The notes: generated from the letters alone by a model not told the origin. DNA of 64,000 nucleotides from Jiangella ureilytica (GCF_004348545.1 NZ_SMKL01000007.1:1-64000), one strand, 5' to 3'; numbered from the stretch's first letter, positions 37,435 through 47,159 are shown. Translations and numbers: made by a program.

Positions 37435-39445
37435 GTCGGTCCTCCAGGCGCAGGACGGCGACACCGCGGGGCGGCAGCTCCACCCGTCCGCCCGACGGCG
37501 CCGGGCCCACCAGCGCCGTCGCCGCGGGCACCGGCACGAGTGCCGTCGCCGTCGCGTGGTTGAGCAGGAACGCGTAGCGCCCGGAGTCGTTCGACCGCAC
37601 CGTCGCCTGTACGCCCGCGGGCAGCCCGGGCAGCACCGGCGTCACCCCGGCGCCCGTCAGCACCCGGCCGACCAGTGCGTCCATGGCGCCGTCGGCCAGC
37701 CGGGTGCCGACGTACCAGGCGACCCCCGTGCCGTAGGCGTTGCGGGTGACCGCTGGCCCGCCGGCCGGCTCGGACGACGCGAACGTGCCGACCACCTCGG
37801 CGCCGGCCGGCTCGACGATCTCGGACCAGACGGTCGCCGGGGTGACGGTGCCGGCGAGCTCGACGTCGACGGTGCCGCCCTCCTCGAGCGGCCAGAACTC
37901 CGCCACCCGCAGCCCCAGCACGTCGCGGAACGGCGCCGGGTAGCCGCCCAGGTGGACGCGGTCGTACTCGTCGACGATGCCGGAGAAGAACGACATCAGC
38001 AGGTGCCCGCCGCCGTCGACGTAGGCCGTCAGCCGGGCCGCGTCGGCCTCGGACACCAGGTACAGGTTCGGGACGACGACCAGCTTGTACGCGGACAGGT
38101 CGCGCGACGGCGGCACGACGTCGACGGCGACCGAGCGGCCCAGTAGTGGCGCGTAATGCGCCGTGATGGCGTCGAACTGCTCGAGCACCGCGGGATGCGA
38201 GCTGCGCTGCAGACCCCACCAGCTGCGCCAGTCCATGACCAGCGCGACGTCGGCCGTGCTGCGCCCGCCGGCCACCTCGGCGGCCGCCCGCAGCTCCGCC
38301 CCCAGCTCGCGGACCTCCTGGAATCCGCGGGTGTGCTCGCCGCCGTGCGGGACCATGGCCGAGTGGAACTTCTCCGCGCCGCCGCGTGACTGTCGCCACT
38401 GGAAGTACAGGACGGCGTCGGCACCCTGGGCCACGGCCTGCCACGACCACAGCCGCATCAGCCCCGGCGGCTTCGGACTGTTGCGCGGCCGCCAGTTCAC
38501 CGCGCCGGGCGCCTGTTCCATGAGCATCCACGGCTGGCCGTGGCGCAGCGAGCGCATGAGGTCGTAGCCGAACCCGGCCAGCACGTGGGCGTCGGGATCG
38601 TACGGGTCGGGGTAGGAGTCGTAGCTGACGACGTCCTGGTGCGGCGCCCAGGCGAACGGATCGGTGCCGCGCGGCATCGGGATGAAGTTCGTCGTCACCG
38701 GCACGTCCGGGGTGATCCGGCCGACGATCTCCTTCTCCATGAGGTAGCAGGCCAGCAACGCGTCGGAGCCGAACTCGGTGAAGTCGATCTCCTGGGCCGG
38801 GTTCGGGAACGTCGGCGCCGACCGCGGCGGCTGCACCTCCTCGAACGACGAGTAGCGCTGTGACCAGAACGTCGTCGACCACGCCTCGTTCAGCCCGTCG
38901 ACGTCGCCGTAGCGGCGCTGCAGCCAGACCCGGAAGTCCGCCGCCGACACGTCGCACCAGCAGCGCGACACGTGGCAGCCGTACTCGTTGCCGATGTGCC
39001 ACTCGGCGAGGGCCGGGTGGTCGCCGTAGCGCTGCGCCACCCGCTCGACCAGCTGGCCCGCGTAGCGCCGGTAGACCGGGCTGGACGGGCAGTAGTGCTG
39101 CCGCCCGCCCGGCCAGAGAGTGACGCCGTCGGCCGTGACCGGCAGCGTCTCGGGGTGCAGCCGGGCCAGCCAGGGCGGCGGCGACGCGGTCATGGTGGCC
39201 AGGCCGGCCACGATGCCGGCGTCGGCCAGGGTGTCGAGGACGCGGTCGAACGTGGCGAACTCGAAGCGGTCCGGCTCGGGCTGGACGACGGCCCACGAGA
39301 AGATGCCGACGCTGACCATGGTGACGCCGGCGTCCTTCATCAGCCGGACGTCGTCGGCCCAGACCTCCTCCGGCCACTGCTCGGGGTTGTAGTCACCACC
39401 GAAGGCGATGCCGGTGATCTTCGCGTTCCACGGGCGTGGGCTCAA
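37427..39445 (-). CDS. GH42 beta-galactosidase
   Basis: About 672 residues, family length. The TIM barrel holds the acid/base Glu154 in WHIGNEYGC and the nucleophile Glu310 in PWMLMEQAPG; GGDYNPEQWPEEVWADDVRLM is the GH42 N-terminal signature. A trimerisation domain and a C-terminal beta domain follow. It hydrolyses beta-galactosides in the cytoplasm. I start at TTG 39445, preceded by GGGAG at 5 nt; a TTG at 39457 is possible. No signal peptide and no sugar transporter adjacent. Confidence 0.92.
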   Translation of the reverse strand: MSPRPWNAKITGIAFGGDYNPEQWPEEVWADDVRLMKDAGVTMVSVGIFSWAVVQPEPDRFEFATFDRVLDTLADAGIVAGLATMTASPPPWLARLHPETLPVTADGVTLWPGGRQHYCPSSPVYRRYAGQLVERVAQRYGDHPALAEWHIGNEYGCHVSRCWCDVSAADFRVWLQRRYGDVDGLNEAWSTTFWSQRYSSFEEVQPPRSAPTFPNPAQEIDFTEFGSDALLACYLMEKEIVGRITPDVPVTTNFIPMPRGTDPFAWAPHQDVVSYDSYPDPYDPDAHVLAGFGYDLMRSLRHGQPWMLMEQAPGAVNWRPRNSPKPPGLMRLWSWQAVAQGADAVLYFQWRQSRGGAEKFHSAMVPHGGEHTRGFQEVRELGAELRAAAEVAGGRSTADVALVMDWRSWWGLQRSSHPAVLEQFDAITAHYAPLLGRSVAVDVVPPSRDLSAYKLVVVPNLYLVSEADAARLTAYVDGGGHLLMSFFSGIVDEYDRVHLGGYPAPFRDVLGLRVAEFWPLEEGGTVDVELAGTVTPATVWSEIVEPAGAEVVGTFASSEPAGGPAVTRNAYGTGVAWYVGTRLADGAMDALVGRVLTGAGVTPVLPGLPAGVQATVRSNDSGRYAFLLNHATATALVPVPAATALVGPAPSGGRVELPPRGVAVLRLEDRLS

Positions 39446-39624
39446 AATCGCTCCCAATTTACCGGTTTGTTATTGCACCGTCAATAGCATCTTGTCCTAC
39501 TGACATGAGCATTGACCCTACCAACTGCTGTCGCTACGTTACGGGGACCCCCACGTCCGAAATGTCCAGCGAGCACCAGGGCTATTGCACGCATCGCCGG
39601 GCTCAATGTACGGAGGTCCCGACC
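39446..39624. other. Divergent intergenic region
   Basis: 179 nt, GC-poor relative to the genome (many TTG/CAAT stretches), between GH42 and the secreted peptidase; promoters for both are expected here. I see no clear palindrome or small gene. Confidence 0.5.
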
Positions 39625-42255
39625 ATGTCAATGAAGCGTGCCCTGACGGGTGTGGCCGCAGCCGCTCTCGCCGCGTCGGTGCTGGTCGTCATCCCCGGTG
39701 ACGACCGGTCGAGCACCGCGGACGCCGCCCCCGAGGACATTCCCACCCCCGAGGAATTCTTCGGATTCGCCATGGGAACCAGCGGAAAGCTGGCTCCTTT
39801 CGAGGAGATCAAGGACTACTTCGAACTCGTCGCCGAGGAATCGGACAGCGTCGAGTACGAGGTCGCCGGCACCACGACGCTGGGACACGAATACCCCGTC
39901 ATGCGGGTGAGCTCGGCCGAGAACCTGGCCGACCTCGACGAGATCCTCGAGGCCAACGAGCGCCTCGCCGACCCGCGCTCGGACCTCAGCGAGAGCGAGG
40001 CCCGCGCCCTCGCCGAGCAGAGCGTCCCCGTCTACTACCTCGAGGCGACTCTGCACTCCACCGAGGTCGGCAACCTGCCGGCGCTGGTCGACGTCATCCA
40101 CCGGCTGTCGACCGAGCGGTCGGAGTTCGTCCAGAACATTTTGGACAACCTGGTGATCCTGGTGGTGCCGTCGGCGAACCCGGACGGGCAGCATCTGCTG
40201 GTCGACTACTTCAACGAGACCGAGGGTACGGCCTACGCGCGCACCTACCCGGACCTGTACCACAAGTACGTCGGCCACGACAACAACCGCGACTGGATCT
40301 TCTTCACGCAGGAGGAGTCGCGCATCCGCACCCGGCTGGAGCAGCAGTATCGTCCGGTGATCCTGCACTTCATGCATCAGGCCGGGTCCAACAGCCCGCG
40401 CATGTGGGTGCCCCCGTTCGACGAGCCGCTGGGCCCGAACATCGACTCGATCACGATCTCCGCCTCGAACGCGCTGGGCGCCGAGGTCGCCAACGCCGCC
40501 GCCGAGGCGGGACTGCCCGGCGTCAGCACCGACGACGCCTACGGCATCTTCTGGAACGCCGACGTGTTCGGCACCGGCCCGCACCGCGGCGCCTCGCTGT
40601 TCCTGCACGAGATCGCCTCGGTGCGCGACCTCGCGCTGCCGTTCTCGAACCCCGACGGCTCCCCGCCCGGCGCCCGCGACCGCACGATGCGCACGTTCGA
40701 CCCGTACACGGAGCCGACGTGGACGCTGGAGCAGATCGTCGAGTACGCCAAGCTGTCGATGTACACCGGCCTGGACAGCGTGGCCAAGGACGCCGACGAC
40801 TGGCTGTTCAACAACCTGTATCAGGTCAACCGCAGGAACATGGAGCCCGACGGCGGCCCCGAGACCTACCTGGTGCCGGCCGGCCAGCGCGACCCGTACG
40901 CCGTCAAGCAGCTGGTCCAGATCTTCGACACCGCCGGCGTCGAGGTCGACCGCGCGCTGTCGACGGTGCGGGTGGGCCGGACGACCTACCCGGCCGGCAC
41001 GCTGCTGATCCAGACGCGGCAGCCGATGGGCAGCTGGGTCGACCAGGTGCTCGAGGTGGACCACTACCCGGAGCAGGCGCGCAAGTGCGCCGGCTGCCCG
41101 CTGATCATGCCGTACAGCGAGACGACCGACAATCTCGCCATGCTGCTCGGCCTGACGGTGGCGACGGCGGACGACGCGCGAGTGGCGCGCACGGAGCGGA
41201 TCGACGCCGACGACATCACCGCCCCCGCGGTGCCGAACCCGCCGGCGAACGGCGCCTACCTGGTGCGGCCGACGTCGTACGGGCTGACGCACGTGATCTC
41301 CGGGCTGCAGGCGGACGGCGTCCCGGTGTTCCGGGCGACGGCGGCCTTCCAGTCCGGCAGCATGGCCTACGAGCCCGGCACGCTGATCGTGCCGGCGACG
41401 GCGGCGGCCCGCGGCGCCCTGGCCGAGGCGTCGGCGCTGACCGCGCTGCCGGTGACGACGGCGCCGCAGGTGCCCGCCGTCGCCGCGCTGGAGCTCAAGC
41501 CCGATACGACGATCGGGCTGATCCGCGGCGCCAACAACATGCCCGGCGGCTGGCTGATGTGGCTGGCCGACACCTACGGACTGAACTACGAGGTGGTCGA
41601 GGCCGACGACTACGCGAACCTCGCGCGGTTCGACACCATCCTCGTCGCCCCGGGGGTGAACAAGGCCCGCATCGTCACCGGCCTGAACCCGGCGCAGTAC
41701 CCGGAGGAGTTCCACTGGGCCCGCGGCGTCGGCGAGACCGGCTGGCAGGCGCTGGCGACGTGGGTGCAGCAGGGCGGCAACCTGGTCGCCGTCGGCGCGG
41801 CCGCGGAGACGGCACGCGAGCTGCTGGCGCTGCCGATCACCAATGCCACGCCGCGTGACCGGGCCGCGTTCAGCGCCCCCGGCACGCTGCTGAACGCGCA
41901 GTTCGACCCGGCCGCCCCGGCCACCTGGGGCATGCCGGCGAACTGGCCGGTCTGGTACAACAACAGCCCGGCCTACACCGTGGCCGGAGGGTCCGGCGCC
42001 ACCGTCGCGTCGAGCTATCCCACCTCCGGCGAGTTGCTGGCCAGCGGGTACGCCCACGGCCAGGCGGCGCTGGCGGGCCTCGCCAACGTGGTGACCGTGC
42101 CGGTGGGCGAGGGCCAGGCGACGGTGGCGGGTGCGGACATCACCTTCCGCAGCTGGCCGCGGTCGGCGTGGACCATCGTGTCCAACGCGCTGTACAACGG
42201 TCCCGGCACCCCGGTGTCCGCGGCCGAGCTACCGGCCCGGGTGACCGCCCGGTAG
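39625..42255 (+). CDS. Secreted M14-family zinc carboxypeptidase-like protein
   Basis: 876 residues. An export signal (MSMKRALTGVAAAALAASVLVVIP) is followed by an M14 domain: zinc ligands His144 and Glu147 in LEATLHSTEVGNLPAL, third His in HFMHQAGSN, and NNRDWIFFTQEESRI in between. The 400 residues after it resemble the C-terminal part of large exported M14 peptidases (glutamine-amidotransferase-like fold is possible). ATG at 39625 has GGAGG 8 nt upstream. It degrades peptides outside the cell. A strong terminator follows. Confidence 0.88.
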   Translation: MSMKRALTGVAAAALAASVLVVIPGDDRSSTADAAPEDIPTPEEFFGFAMGTSGKLAPFEEIKDYFELVAEESDSVEYEVAGTTTLGHEYPVMRVSSAENLADLDEILEANERLADPRSDLSESEARALAEQSVPVYYLEATLHSTEVGNLPALVDVIHRLSTERSEFVQNILDNLVILVVPSANPDGQHLLVDYFNETEGTAYARTYPDLYHKYVGHDNNRDWIFFTQEESRIRTRLEQQYRPVILHFMHQAGSNSPRMWVPPFDEPLGPNIDSITISASNALGAEVANAAAEAGLPGVSTDDAYGIFWNADVFGTGPHRGASLFLHEIASVRDLALPFSNPDGSPPGARDRTMRTFDPYTEPTWTLEQIVEYAKLSMYTGLDSVAKDADDWLFNNLYQVNRRNMEPDGGPETYLVPAGQRDPYAVKQLVQIFDTAGVEVDRALSTVRVGRTTYPAGTLLIQTRQPMGSWVDQVLEVDHYPEQARKCAGCPLIMPYSETTDNLAMLLGLTVATADDARVARTERIDADDITAPAVPNPPANGAYLVRPTSYGLTHVISGLQADGVPVFRATAAFQSGSMAYEPGTLIVPATAAARGALAEASALTALPVTTAPQVPAVAALELKPDTTIGLIRGANNMPGGWLMWLADTYGLNYEVVEADDYANLARFDTILVAPGVNKARIVTGLNPAQYPEEFHWARGVGETGWQALATWVQQGGNLVAVGAAAETARELLALPITNATPRDRAAFSAPGTLLNAQFDPAAPATWGMPANWPVWYNNSPAYTVAGGSGATVASSYPTSGELLASGYAHGQAALAGLANVVTVPVGEGQATVAGADITFRSWPRSAWTIVSNALYNGPGTPVSAAELPARVTAR

Positions 42256-42270
42256 GCGCCGCGCACGACT

Positions 42271-42303
42271 CGCCCCCGTGGCCCGCCCTGGGCCGCGGGG
42301 GCG
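42271..42303. terminator. Bidirectional terminator
   Basis: 14-bp stem with one G-U pair (CGCCCCCGTGGCCC at 42271-42284, complement at 42290-42303) and a GCCCT loop, between the convergent M14 and ferritin genes. Confidence 0.9.
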
Positions 42304-42322
42304 GTTCGCGCCTCGGGCGGGG

Positions 42323-42832
42323 TCAGGCCTCGTCGGCGCCAGGGCGGCGGGAGCCCAGCTCTTCGTCCAGCCGCAGCAGGCCGGGACCGTCGTCGCCGAT
42401 GAGGTGCAGCCGGCCGAGGATCTCGGAGACCGTCGACTCCTCCTCGATCTGCTCCTCGATGAACCAGCTGAGCAGCGGGAGGCTGTCGATGTCGCCCTCG
42501 GCCAGGGCCAGCCGGTAGAGCGAACGGATGGAGTCGGAGACCTTCTGCTCGTGCGCCAGCGACGCCTCGAACGCCGCCACCACGGCCGTGCCGGGGTCCT
42601 GGGGCGCCGCGATGCCGCCGATCTGCGGGCGGTTGCCGCGGGCGGTGACGTGCTGGATGAACTTGACGGCGTGGGCGCGCTCCTCGTCGGACTGGATGCG
42701 CATCCACGACGCCATGCCCGGCAGGTTGGCGTCCTCGAGCGCGATGGCCAGCTGCAGGTAGGCCACGGACGACTCGACCTCGAGCGTGATCTGCTCGGAG
42801 AAGGCCTTGGCAAGCGTGTCGTTGAGCTTCAT
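42323..42832 (-). CDS. Ferritin (non-haem iron storage)
   Basis: 169 residues. Ferroxidase ligands are visible: Glu in FSEQITLEVESSVAYLQL, Glu and His in MRIQSDEERAHAVKFIQHV, and Glu/Gln in WFIEEQIEEESTVSEI. There is no haem-ligand Met as in bacterioferritin. It stores Fe(III) in a 24-mer shell. The start at 42832 has no ribosome site; CGATAAC about 11 nt upstream could be a -10 box of a leaderless mRNA. A palindrome with an IdeR-like half-box lies 50 nt upstream, over the stop of the MFS gene. Confidence 0.93.
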   Translation of the reverse strand: MKLNDTLAKAFSEQITLEVESSVAYLQLAIALEDANLPGMASWMRIQSDEERAHAVKFIQHVTARGNRPQIGGIAAPQDPGTAVVAAFEASLAHEQKVSDSIRSLYRLALAEGDIDSLPLLSWFIEEQIEEESTVSEILGRLHLIGDDGPGLLRLDEELGSRRPGADEA

Positions 42833-42879
42833 GAGCACGACGTTATCGCAGCTCAGAGCGCATTTCCACGAAGTCGTGC

Positions 42880-44169
42880 CTAACCTTGCGAAGGTTCGCC
42901 GAACCTCCGCGGCAGCGTCACTACCACCGGGATCGCGACCACCAGCACCACGATCGCCGCGCCCGCCACGAGCGCCGCGAAGCCGCCCGACGCCATCACC
43001 AGCCCGGCGATCGGCGCACCGCCACCGGCCGCCAGGCCCATGGCCACCTCGCCCCGCCCCTCGGCCCGCAGCCGCTCGCCCACCGGCACCGACGCCGTGA
43101 GCAGTGCGCTGCCGGCAAGCACGCCGGCGTTCCAGCCCAGGCCGAGAAGAGCCAGCGACACGAGCAGCACGACGCCGTCGCCCGCGCCGGCGGCCCCGAC
43201 CACGCCGGCCGCGGCCATCAGCACGGCGGCCACCACCGTCACCACGGCCGGGCCGGCGCGGTCCAGCAGCGGACCGGAGACCAGCGACGGGGCGAACATG
43301 CACAGCGCGTGCACGCTGACGATGCCGCCCACCAGCGCCGGGCCGTGGCCGTGCGCCAGCAGGTGCACCGGCGCCACCGCCATGACCCCCACCATCACCA
43401 GGTTCGTCACGGCCAGCAGCGCGACCGCCCGCCACGCCGTCGCCGTCGCCGTCGTCGTCACCCCCGCCGGCACACCGCCCGCAGCCAAAGTCGATCTTGG
43501 AGAAACCGGGGTATCGCCGGGCGGAATGTCCGATCGACGGCGCACGTTCTCCACGATCAACTTTGGGAGGAGAAGGAGGAGGGTGGCCGCGGCGGCGAGG
43601 AAGGCGACGACGGAGACCAGGTACAGACCGGTCAGCGACGGCAGCCCGGCCGACGACGCGAGCCGGCCGCTCGCCGCGAGCAGGTTCGGGCCCGCGACCG
43701 CCCCGGCCGCCACCGCGAACAGCACGATGCCCAGCGCGCGGCCCCGGGCGTCCGGCCCGCCGGCCTCGGCCGCGGCGTAGCGGGCCAGGAACACCGGCGC
43801 GTTGCCGATCCCGAAGATCGCGCTGCCCACGAGCAGCAGCCCGAAACCTGCCCCGGCAGCGGCGGCGACGACCACCACCGCGCCGACGGCGCCCAGGACG
43901 TAGCCGAGGGCGAGCGCGGCGGGCCGGCCGGTGCGGGTGCTGACCCGCGAGATCAGCAGGGCGCCGACGGCGGAGCCGGCCACGTGCACGCCGATCGGCA
44001 GGCCGGCCGTCGCGGGGTCGCCGGTGAGCTCGGTGGCCAGCAGCGGCCCGGCCATGCCACCGGCGGCCAGGCCGATGCTGCCGACGGCGGTGGCGGCGGC
44101 GAGCAGCGCCACCCGGGTGCGGGTCGACGGGGGCCACGTGGGCGCCGCCGGAAGCATGGAGGTCGTCAT
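42880..44169 (-). CDS. Major facilitator superfamily transporter
   Basis: 429 residues with twelve helices; GSIGLAAGGMAGPLLATELTGDPATAGLPIGVHVAGSAVGALLISRVSTRTGRP is the first helix pair with the MFS motif A-like loop. The loop between helices 6 and 7 (about residues 200-230) is encoded in part by an 82-bp palindromic element (43485-43566). It is divergent from the LysR gene, which probably controls it. Drug efflux or sugar transport cannot be distinguished. Confidence 0.9.
   Translation of the reverse strand: MTTSMLPAAPTWPPSTRTRVALLAAATAVGSIGLAAGGMAGPLLATELTGDPATAGLPIGVHVAGSAVGALLISRVSTRTGRPAALALGYVLGAVGAVVVVAAAAGAGFGLLLVGSAIFGIGNAPVFLARYAAAEAGGPDARGRALGIVLFAVAAGAVAGPNLLAASGRLASSAGLPSLTGLYLVSVVAFLAAAATLLLLLPKLIVENVRRRSDIPPGDTPVSPRSTLAAGGVPAGVTTTATATAWRAVALLAVTNLVMVGVMAVAPVHLLAHGHGPALVGGIVSVHALCMFAPSLVSGPLLDRAGPAVVTVVAAVLMAAAGVVGAAGAGDGVVLLVSLALLGLGWNAGVLAGSALLTASVPVGERLRAEGRGEVAMGLAAGGGAPIAGLVMASGGFAALVAGAAIVVLVVAIPVVVTLPRRFGEPSQG
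42882..42896. promoter_or_regulatory. Palindrome with IdeR-like half-site upstream of ferritin
   Basis: AACCTT-N3-AAGGTT is a perfect palindrome; read on the minus strand it continues as AAGGTTAGGC, identical to half of the IdeR/DtxR box (TTAGGTTAGGCTAACCTAA). The other half is degenerate. Its place 50 nt upstream of ferritin would suit iron-dependent control. Confidence 0.35.
43485..43566. repeat. 82-bp palindromic element inside the MFS gene
   Basis: 20-nt arms (43485-43504 and 43547-43566) complementary at 18 positions flank a 42-nt centre. It sits in the loop between helices 6 and 7, in frame with no stop codon, and encodes LIVENVRRRSDIPPGDTPVS-like sequence. It looks like a small mobile palindrome (REP/MITE-like) accepted by a tolerant loop. 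Confidence 0.6.
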
Positions 44170-44222
44170 GTCCCCACGATCGGCGCCGTCACCTGCGGGC
44201 GTCCAACACCTGTTCGAGCGCC

Positions 44223-44245
44223 ATTGACCGTCTCATGTTGTCAAT
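44223..44245. promoter_or_regulatory. LysR-type operator
   Basis: ATTGAC (44223-44228) and GTCAAT (44240-44245) with 11 nt between: the T-N11-A dyad typical of LysR regulators. It lies in the 91-nt gap between the divergent MFS and LysR genes. Confidence 0.75.
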
Positions 44246-44260
44246 CGGTAGGGTGGCGGG

Positions 44261-45250
44261 GTGGCCGTCCCCGACGTCGACACCCGGCTGCTGCGGCATT
44301 TCGTGGCCGTGGCCCAGGAACTGCACTTCGGCCGCGCCGCGGCCCGGCTCCTGATCGCCCAGCAGGCGCTCAGCCGCGACGTCGCGCGGCTCGAACGCGA
44401 GGTCGGCGTCCGGCTGTTCGTCCGCACCACCCGGCGGGTGACCCTCACGCCGTCGGGCGAGCGCCTGCTGGCCCGGGCCACCGAGCTGCTGGCCCTGCAC
44501 GACGCCATGCTCGCGGAGCTGCGCGACTCCGCCCGCCCGCTGCTCGTCGACGTCATGCACGACCGCTCGACCGCGCTGCGCGTGCTCGAGACGGCCCGGC
44601 CGCTGGCGCCCAGCGCCGAGCTCGAGGCGCGGTTCCACGGCGGGTGCGACGCCGCGGTGCGCGGCCTGCTGGCGCACCGGGTCGACGTGGTGTTCGGCCG
44701 GCTGGCCGGCATCCGGGCCGCGCTGCCCGCCGACGTGAACCGCCGTCCGGTCCGGCTGGAGCCGCTGGGCCTCATGATCCTCGACGACGACCCGCTCGCC
44801 CGCCACGACACCATCCCCATGGCGGCGCTGCGTGGCCGCACCGTCGACACCAGCGGCGGGAACCCCGAGGCGCCGGAATGGGTCGCACTCGGAGCCGAGC
44901 TCGTCACCGGCCACGGCGGCACCGTCGCCCCGGACCACCACCCCGGCATGGCCGCCGTCGCCGCCGCGCCGCCCGAGGAGACCACCCACCACCTGCGCAC
45001 CACCGGCTGGCCGGTGCTCACCAAGACCGACGCCGCGCCGATCCCGGGCACCGTCGTGCGGCCGCTCACCGATCCGGTCCCGCTGTACCCGTGGACCATG
45101 GCGCACCGGGCGGCGCTGCGCCACCCCGGCATCGACGCCCTGCACCGGGCGCTGGACGAGCTGATCCCCGCCGAGGGCTGGCTCGACCCGCCGCCCGGCG
45201 CCTGGCTACCGGCCGCCGACCGGGCGCTGCTCGGCGACGCCCCCCGCTGA
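44261..45250 (+). CDS. LysR-family transcriptional regulator
   Basis: 329 residues. Winged helix [61 protein letters not shown], then a periplasmic-binding-type effector domain. GTG at 44261. Divergent from the MFS transporter with a classical LysR dyad between them. Its last 45 nt overlap the convergent hutI gene. Confidence 0.93.
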   Translation: MAVPDVDTRLLRHFVAVAQELHFGRAAARLLIAQQALSRDVARLEREVGVRLFVRTTRRVTLTPSGERLLARATELLALHDAMLAELRDSARPLLVDVMHDRSTALRVLETARPLAPSAELEARFHGGCDAAVRGLLAHRVDVVFGRLAGIRAALPADVNRRPVRLEPLGLMILDDDPLARHDTIPMAALRGRTVDTSGGNPEAPEWVALGAELVTGHGGTVAPDHHPGMAAVAAAPPEETTHHLRTTGWPVLTKTDAAPIPGTVVRPLTDPVPLYPWTMAHRAALRHPGIDALHRALDELIPAEGWLDPPPGAWLPAADRALLGDAPR

Positions 45251-46420
45251 GGCCGGCCGGCCCGAGACCCAGGTGTCGGCGACCAGGGGCACGCCGGGGC
45301 GGTAGGCGAGGTGCACGTACGACGGCGCGTCCAGCACGACGAGGTCGGCGCGCGCACCCGGCGACAGCCGGCCGACGTCGGTGCGCCGCAGGGCCGCCGC
45401 GCCACCGGCGGTGGCCGCCCGGAGCGCCTCGGCCGGCGTCAGCCGCATCTCGCGCACCGCGAGCGCGATGCAGAACGGCATCGACGACGTGTAGCAGGAG
45501 CCGGGGTTGCAGTCGGTGGCGATGGCGACGGTGACGCCGGCGGCCAGCAGCCGGCGGGCGTCGGGGTACGGCGACCGGGTCGAGAACTCGACACCGGGCA
45601 GCAGGGTCGCGACAGTGCCCGAGCCGGCCAGCGCGGCCACGTCGGCGTCGTCGAGGAACGTGCAGTGGTCGGCGCTGGCCGCACCCAGCTCGCAGGCCAG
45701 CTGCACGCCCGGGCCGGGACCGAGCTGGTTGGCGTGCACGCGCGCGCCCAGGCCGCGGTCGATGCCCGCCGTGAGCACCGCGCGCGCGGCGTCGGCGTCG
45801 AACGCCCCGGTCTCGCAGAACACGTCGACCCAGCGGGCGTGCGGGGCGCAGACGTCGAGCATGGCACCGGTGACGAGGTCGACGTACGCCGCCGGGTCGG
45901 AGGCGTACTCGGCCGGCACCACGTGCGCCCCGAGGTACGTCGTCTCGTCGGTGTGCTGCCCGGCGAGCGCGAGCGCGCGGGCCTCGTCGGCCACCGTCAG
46001 GCCGTAGCCGCTCTTGATCTCGACGGTGGTGGTGCCCTGACGGCGCATCTCGGCCACCAGCCGGGCGAGATTGGCCGCCAGCTGCTCGTCGGCCGCGGCC
46101 CGGGTGGCGGCGACCGTCGTGCGGATGCCGCCCGCGGCGTAGGGCTGCCCGCTCATGCGCGCGGCGAACTCGGCCGACCGGTCGCCGGCGAAGACCAGAT
46201 GCGCGTGACTGTCGACGAAGCCGGGGACGACACAACGTCCGCCGAGGTCGACACGGGTGTCGGCGCTGGGCGCGGCGGGGGCCGGGCCGACCCAGAGCAC
46301 CCGGCCACCGGAGTCGGCGATCAGGGCAGCGCCGGAGATCTCGCCGAGCGGCGAGCCGTCACCGTGGGCGGGATCGTTGGTCACCAGCAGCCCGATGCCG
46401 TCGAGCAGGGTCGTTGCCAC
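45206..46420 (-). CDS. hutI: Imidazolonepropionase
   Basis: 404 residues, amidohydrolase fold. It opens imidazolone propionate to N-formimino-glutamate, the third step of histidine breakdown. The metal ligands appear as [12 protein letters not shown], the substrate His in HANQLGPG and the Asp in [12 protein letters not shown] start. It lies 23 nt downstream of bldD in the same direction, so bldD transcripts may read into it. hutU and hutH are 15 kb away. Confidence 0.95.
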   Translation of the reverse strand: MATTLLDGIGLLVTNDPAHGDGSPLGEISGAALIADSGGRVLWVGPAPAAPSADTRVDLGGRCVVPGFVDSHAHLVFAGDRSAEFAARMSGQPYAAGGIRTTVAATRAAADEQLAANLARLVAEMRRQGTTTVEIKSGYGLTVADEARALALAGQHTDETTYLGAHVVPAEYASDPAAYVDLVTGAMLDVCAPHARWVDVFCETGAFDADAARAVLTAGIDRGLGARVHANQLGPGPGVQLACELGAASADHCTFLDDADVAALAGSGTVATLLPGVEFSTRSPYPDARRLLAAGVTVAIATDCNPGSCYTSSMPFCIALAVREMRLTPAEALRAATAGGAAALRRTDVGRLSPGARADLVVLDAPSYVHLAYRPGVPLVADTWVSGRPASAGGVAEQRPVGGR

Positions 46421-46443
46421 GACCGCAGCCTAACGAGACCGAG

Positions 46444-46941
46444 CTACGGGCTGGTGCTGGCGAGCACGCCCCAGGTGACCAGTTTCTCCCGCAGCTCGGC
46501 GGGCGGGATCTCGTAGAGCAGGGCGGCCAGCGAGATGTCCTCGGACCGGATGGTGAGCACCGGGCTGCCGAAGTCGTTGCGCTGGCGCTGGATGGAGGCC
46601 ACGAAGGTGGCCAGCCGCTCGGCCTCGGGCGGTGCGTTGCGCAGCGCGTCGAGATCGAGGACGACCTTGCCCTCTTGGGCCGGGATACGGGACCGGGCGC
46701 CGTCGGACACCAGGGTGTCGACCGGGACGCCGTAGAACTCGGCGAGCTCAGCGATGCGCCGGATGGACGCCACGCGGTCGCCGCGTTCGTAGGAGCCGAC
46801 CACGACAGCGCGCAGCCGGCCACCGGACTTCTCTTCGACGGCCTGCAGCGAGAGCCGGCGACGCTTGCGCAGCGCGCGCAACCGTGCACCCACGACCTTC
46901 GCGAAGTCCTCCTCGGTCGAGTCGGGACTGCCGTCGTTCAT
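46444..46941 (-). CDS. bldD: BldD, c-di-GMP-responsive developmental regulator
   Basis: 165 residues. N-terminal XRE-type DNA-binding domain closely like Streptomyces BldD (LRALRKRRRLSLQAVEEKSGGRLRAVVVGSYERGDR ... AELAEFYGVP). The C-terminal domain carries both halves of the c-di-GMP motif: RxD (Arg121-Asn-Asp123) and RxxD (Arg132-Ser-Glu-Asp135), with 8 residues between. In Streptomyces c-di-GMP bridges two BldD protomers and keeps sporulation genes off. ATG at 46941 follows GGGGAG by 7 nt. It lies beside a GGDEF-EAL operon. Confidence 0.93.
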   Translation of the reverse strand: MNDGSPDSTEEDFAKVVGARLRALRKRRRLSLQAVEEKSGGRLRAVVVGSYERGDRVASIRRIAELAEFYGVPVDTLVSDGARSRIPAQEGKVVLDLDALRNAPPEAERLATFVASIQRQRNDFGSPVLTIRSEDISLAALLYEIPPAELREKLVTWGVLASTSP

Positions 46942-47073
46942 CGTCGAGCTCCCCAAAGGTGCCTCGTCCTCCGTACTGATCCGCCCGCACCAGCACGCCT
47001 GCGCCGCCCCCCTGGCAGGTCCCGGACTACGCCCGGACAGATCAGAGGATACCGGGCATTCGCGCCCGGTTGA

Positions 47074-47090
47074 TCACCGGACGTCCGTGA
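47074..47090. promoter_or_regulatory. Palindrome upstream of bldD
   Basis: TCAC-N9-GTGA centred on CGGACGTCCG, about 135 nt upstream of bldD. It resembles the BldD-type TnAC...GTnA pattern only loosely; an autoregulatory site is possible. Confidence 0.3.
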
Positions 47091-47115
47091 CCTTCTTCAG
47101 CTTCGCATGCTAAGA

Positions 47116-47159
47116 GGTGTGGCAGGAACACGCCAGCGGCACGTGTTCCACGTCACACC
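47116..47159 (-). terminator. Terminator of the GGDEF-EAL operon
   Basis: Two-part stem: GGTGTG with CACACC outside, GGAACACG with CGTGTTCC inside, 9-nt loop. It overlaps the stop codon of the GGDEF-EAL gene and separates the operon from bldD. Confidence 0.7.

Noticed and set aside
42323-44137. 604-residue protein ending in ferritin
   Set aside because: The upstream part is a shadow of the MFS gene; ferritin starts at 42832.
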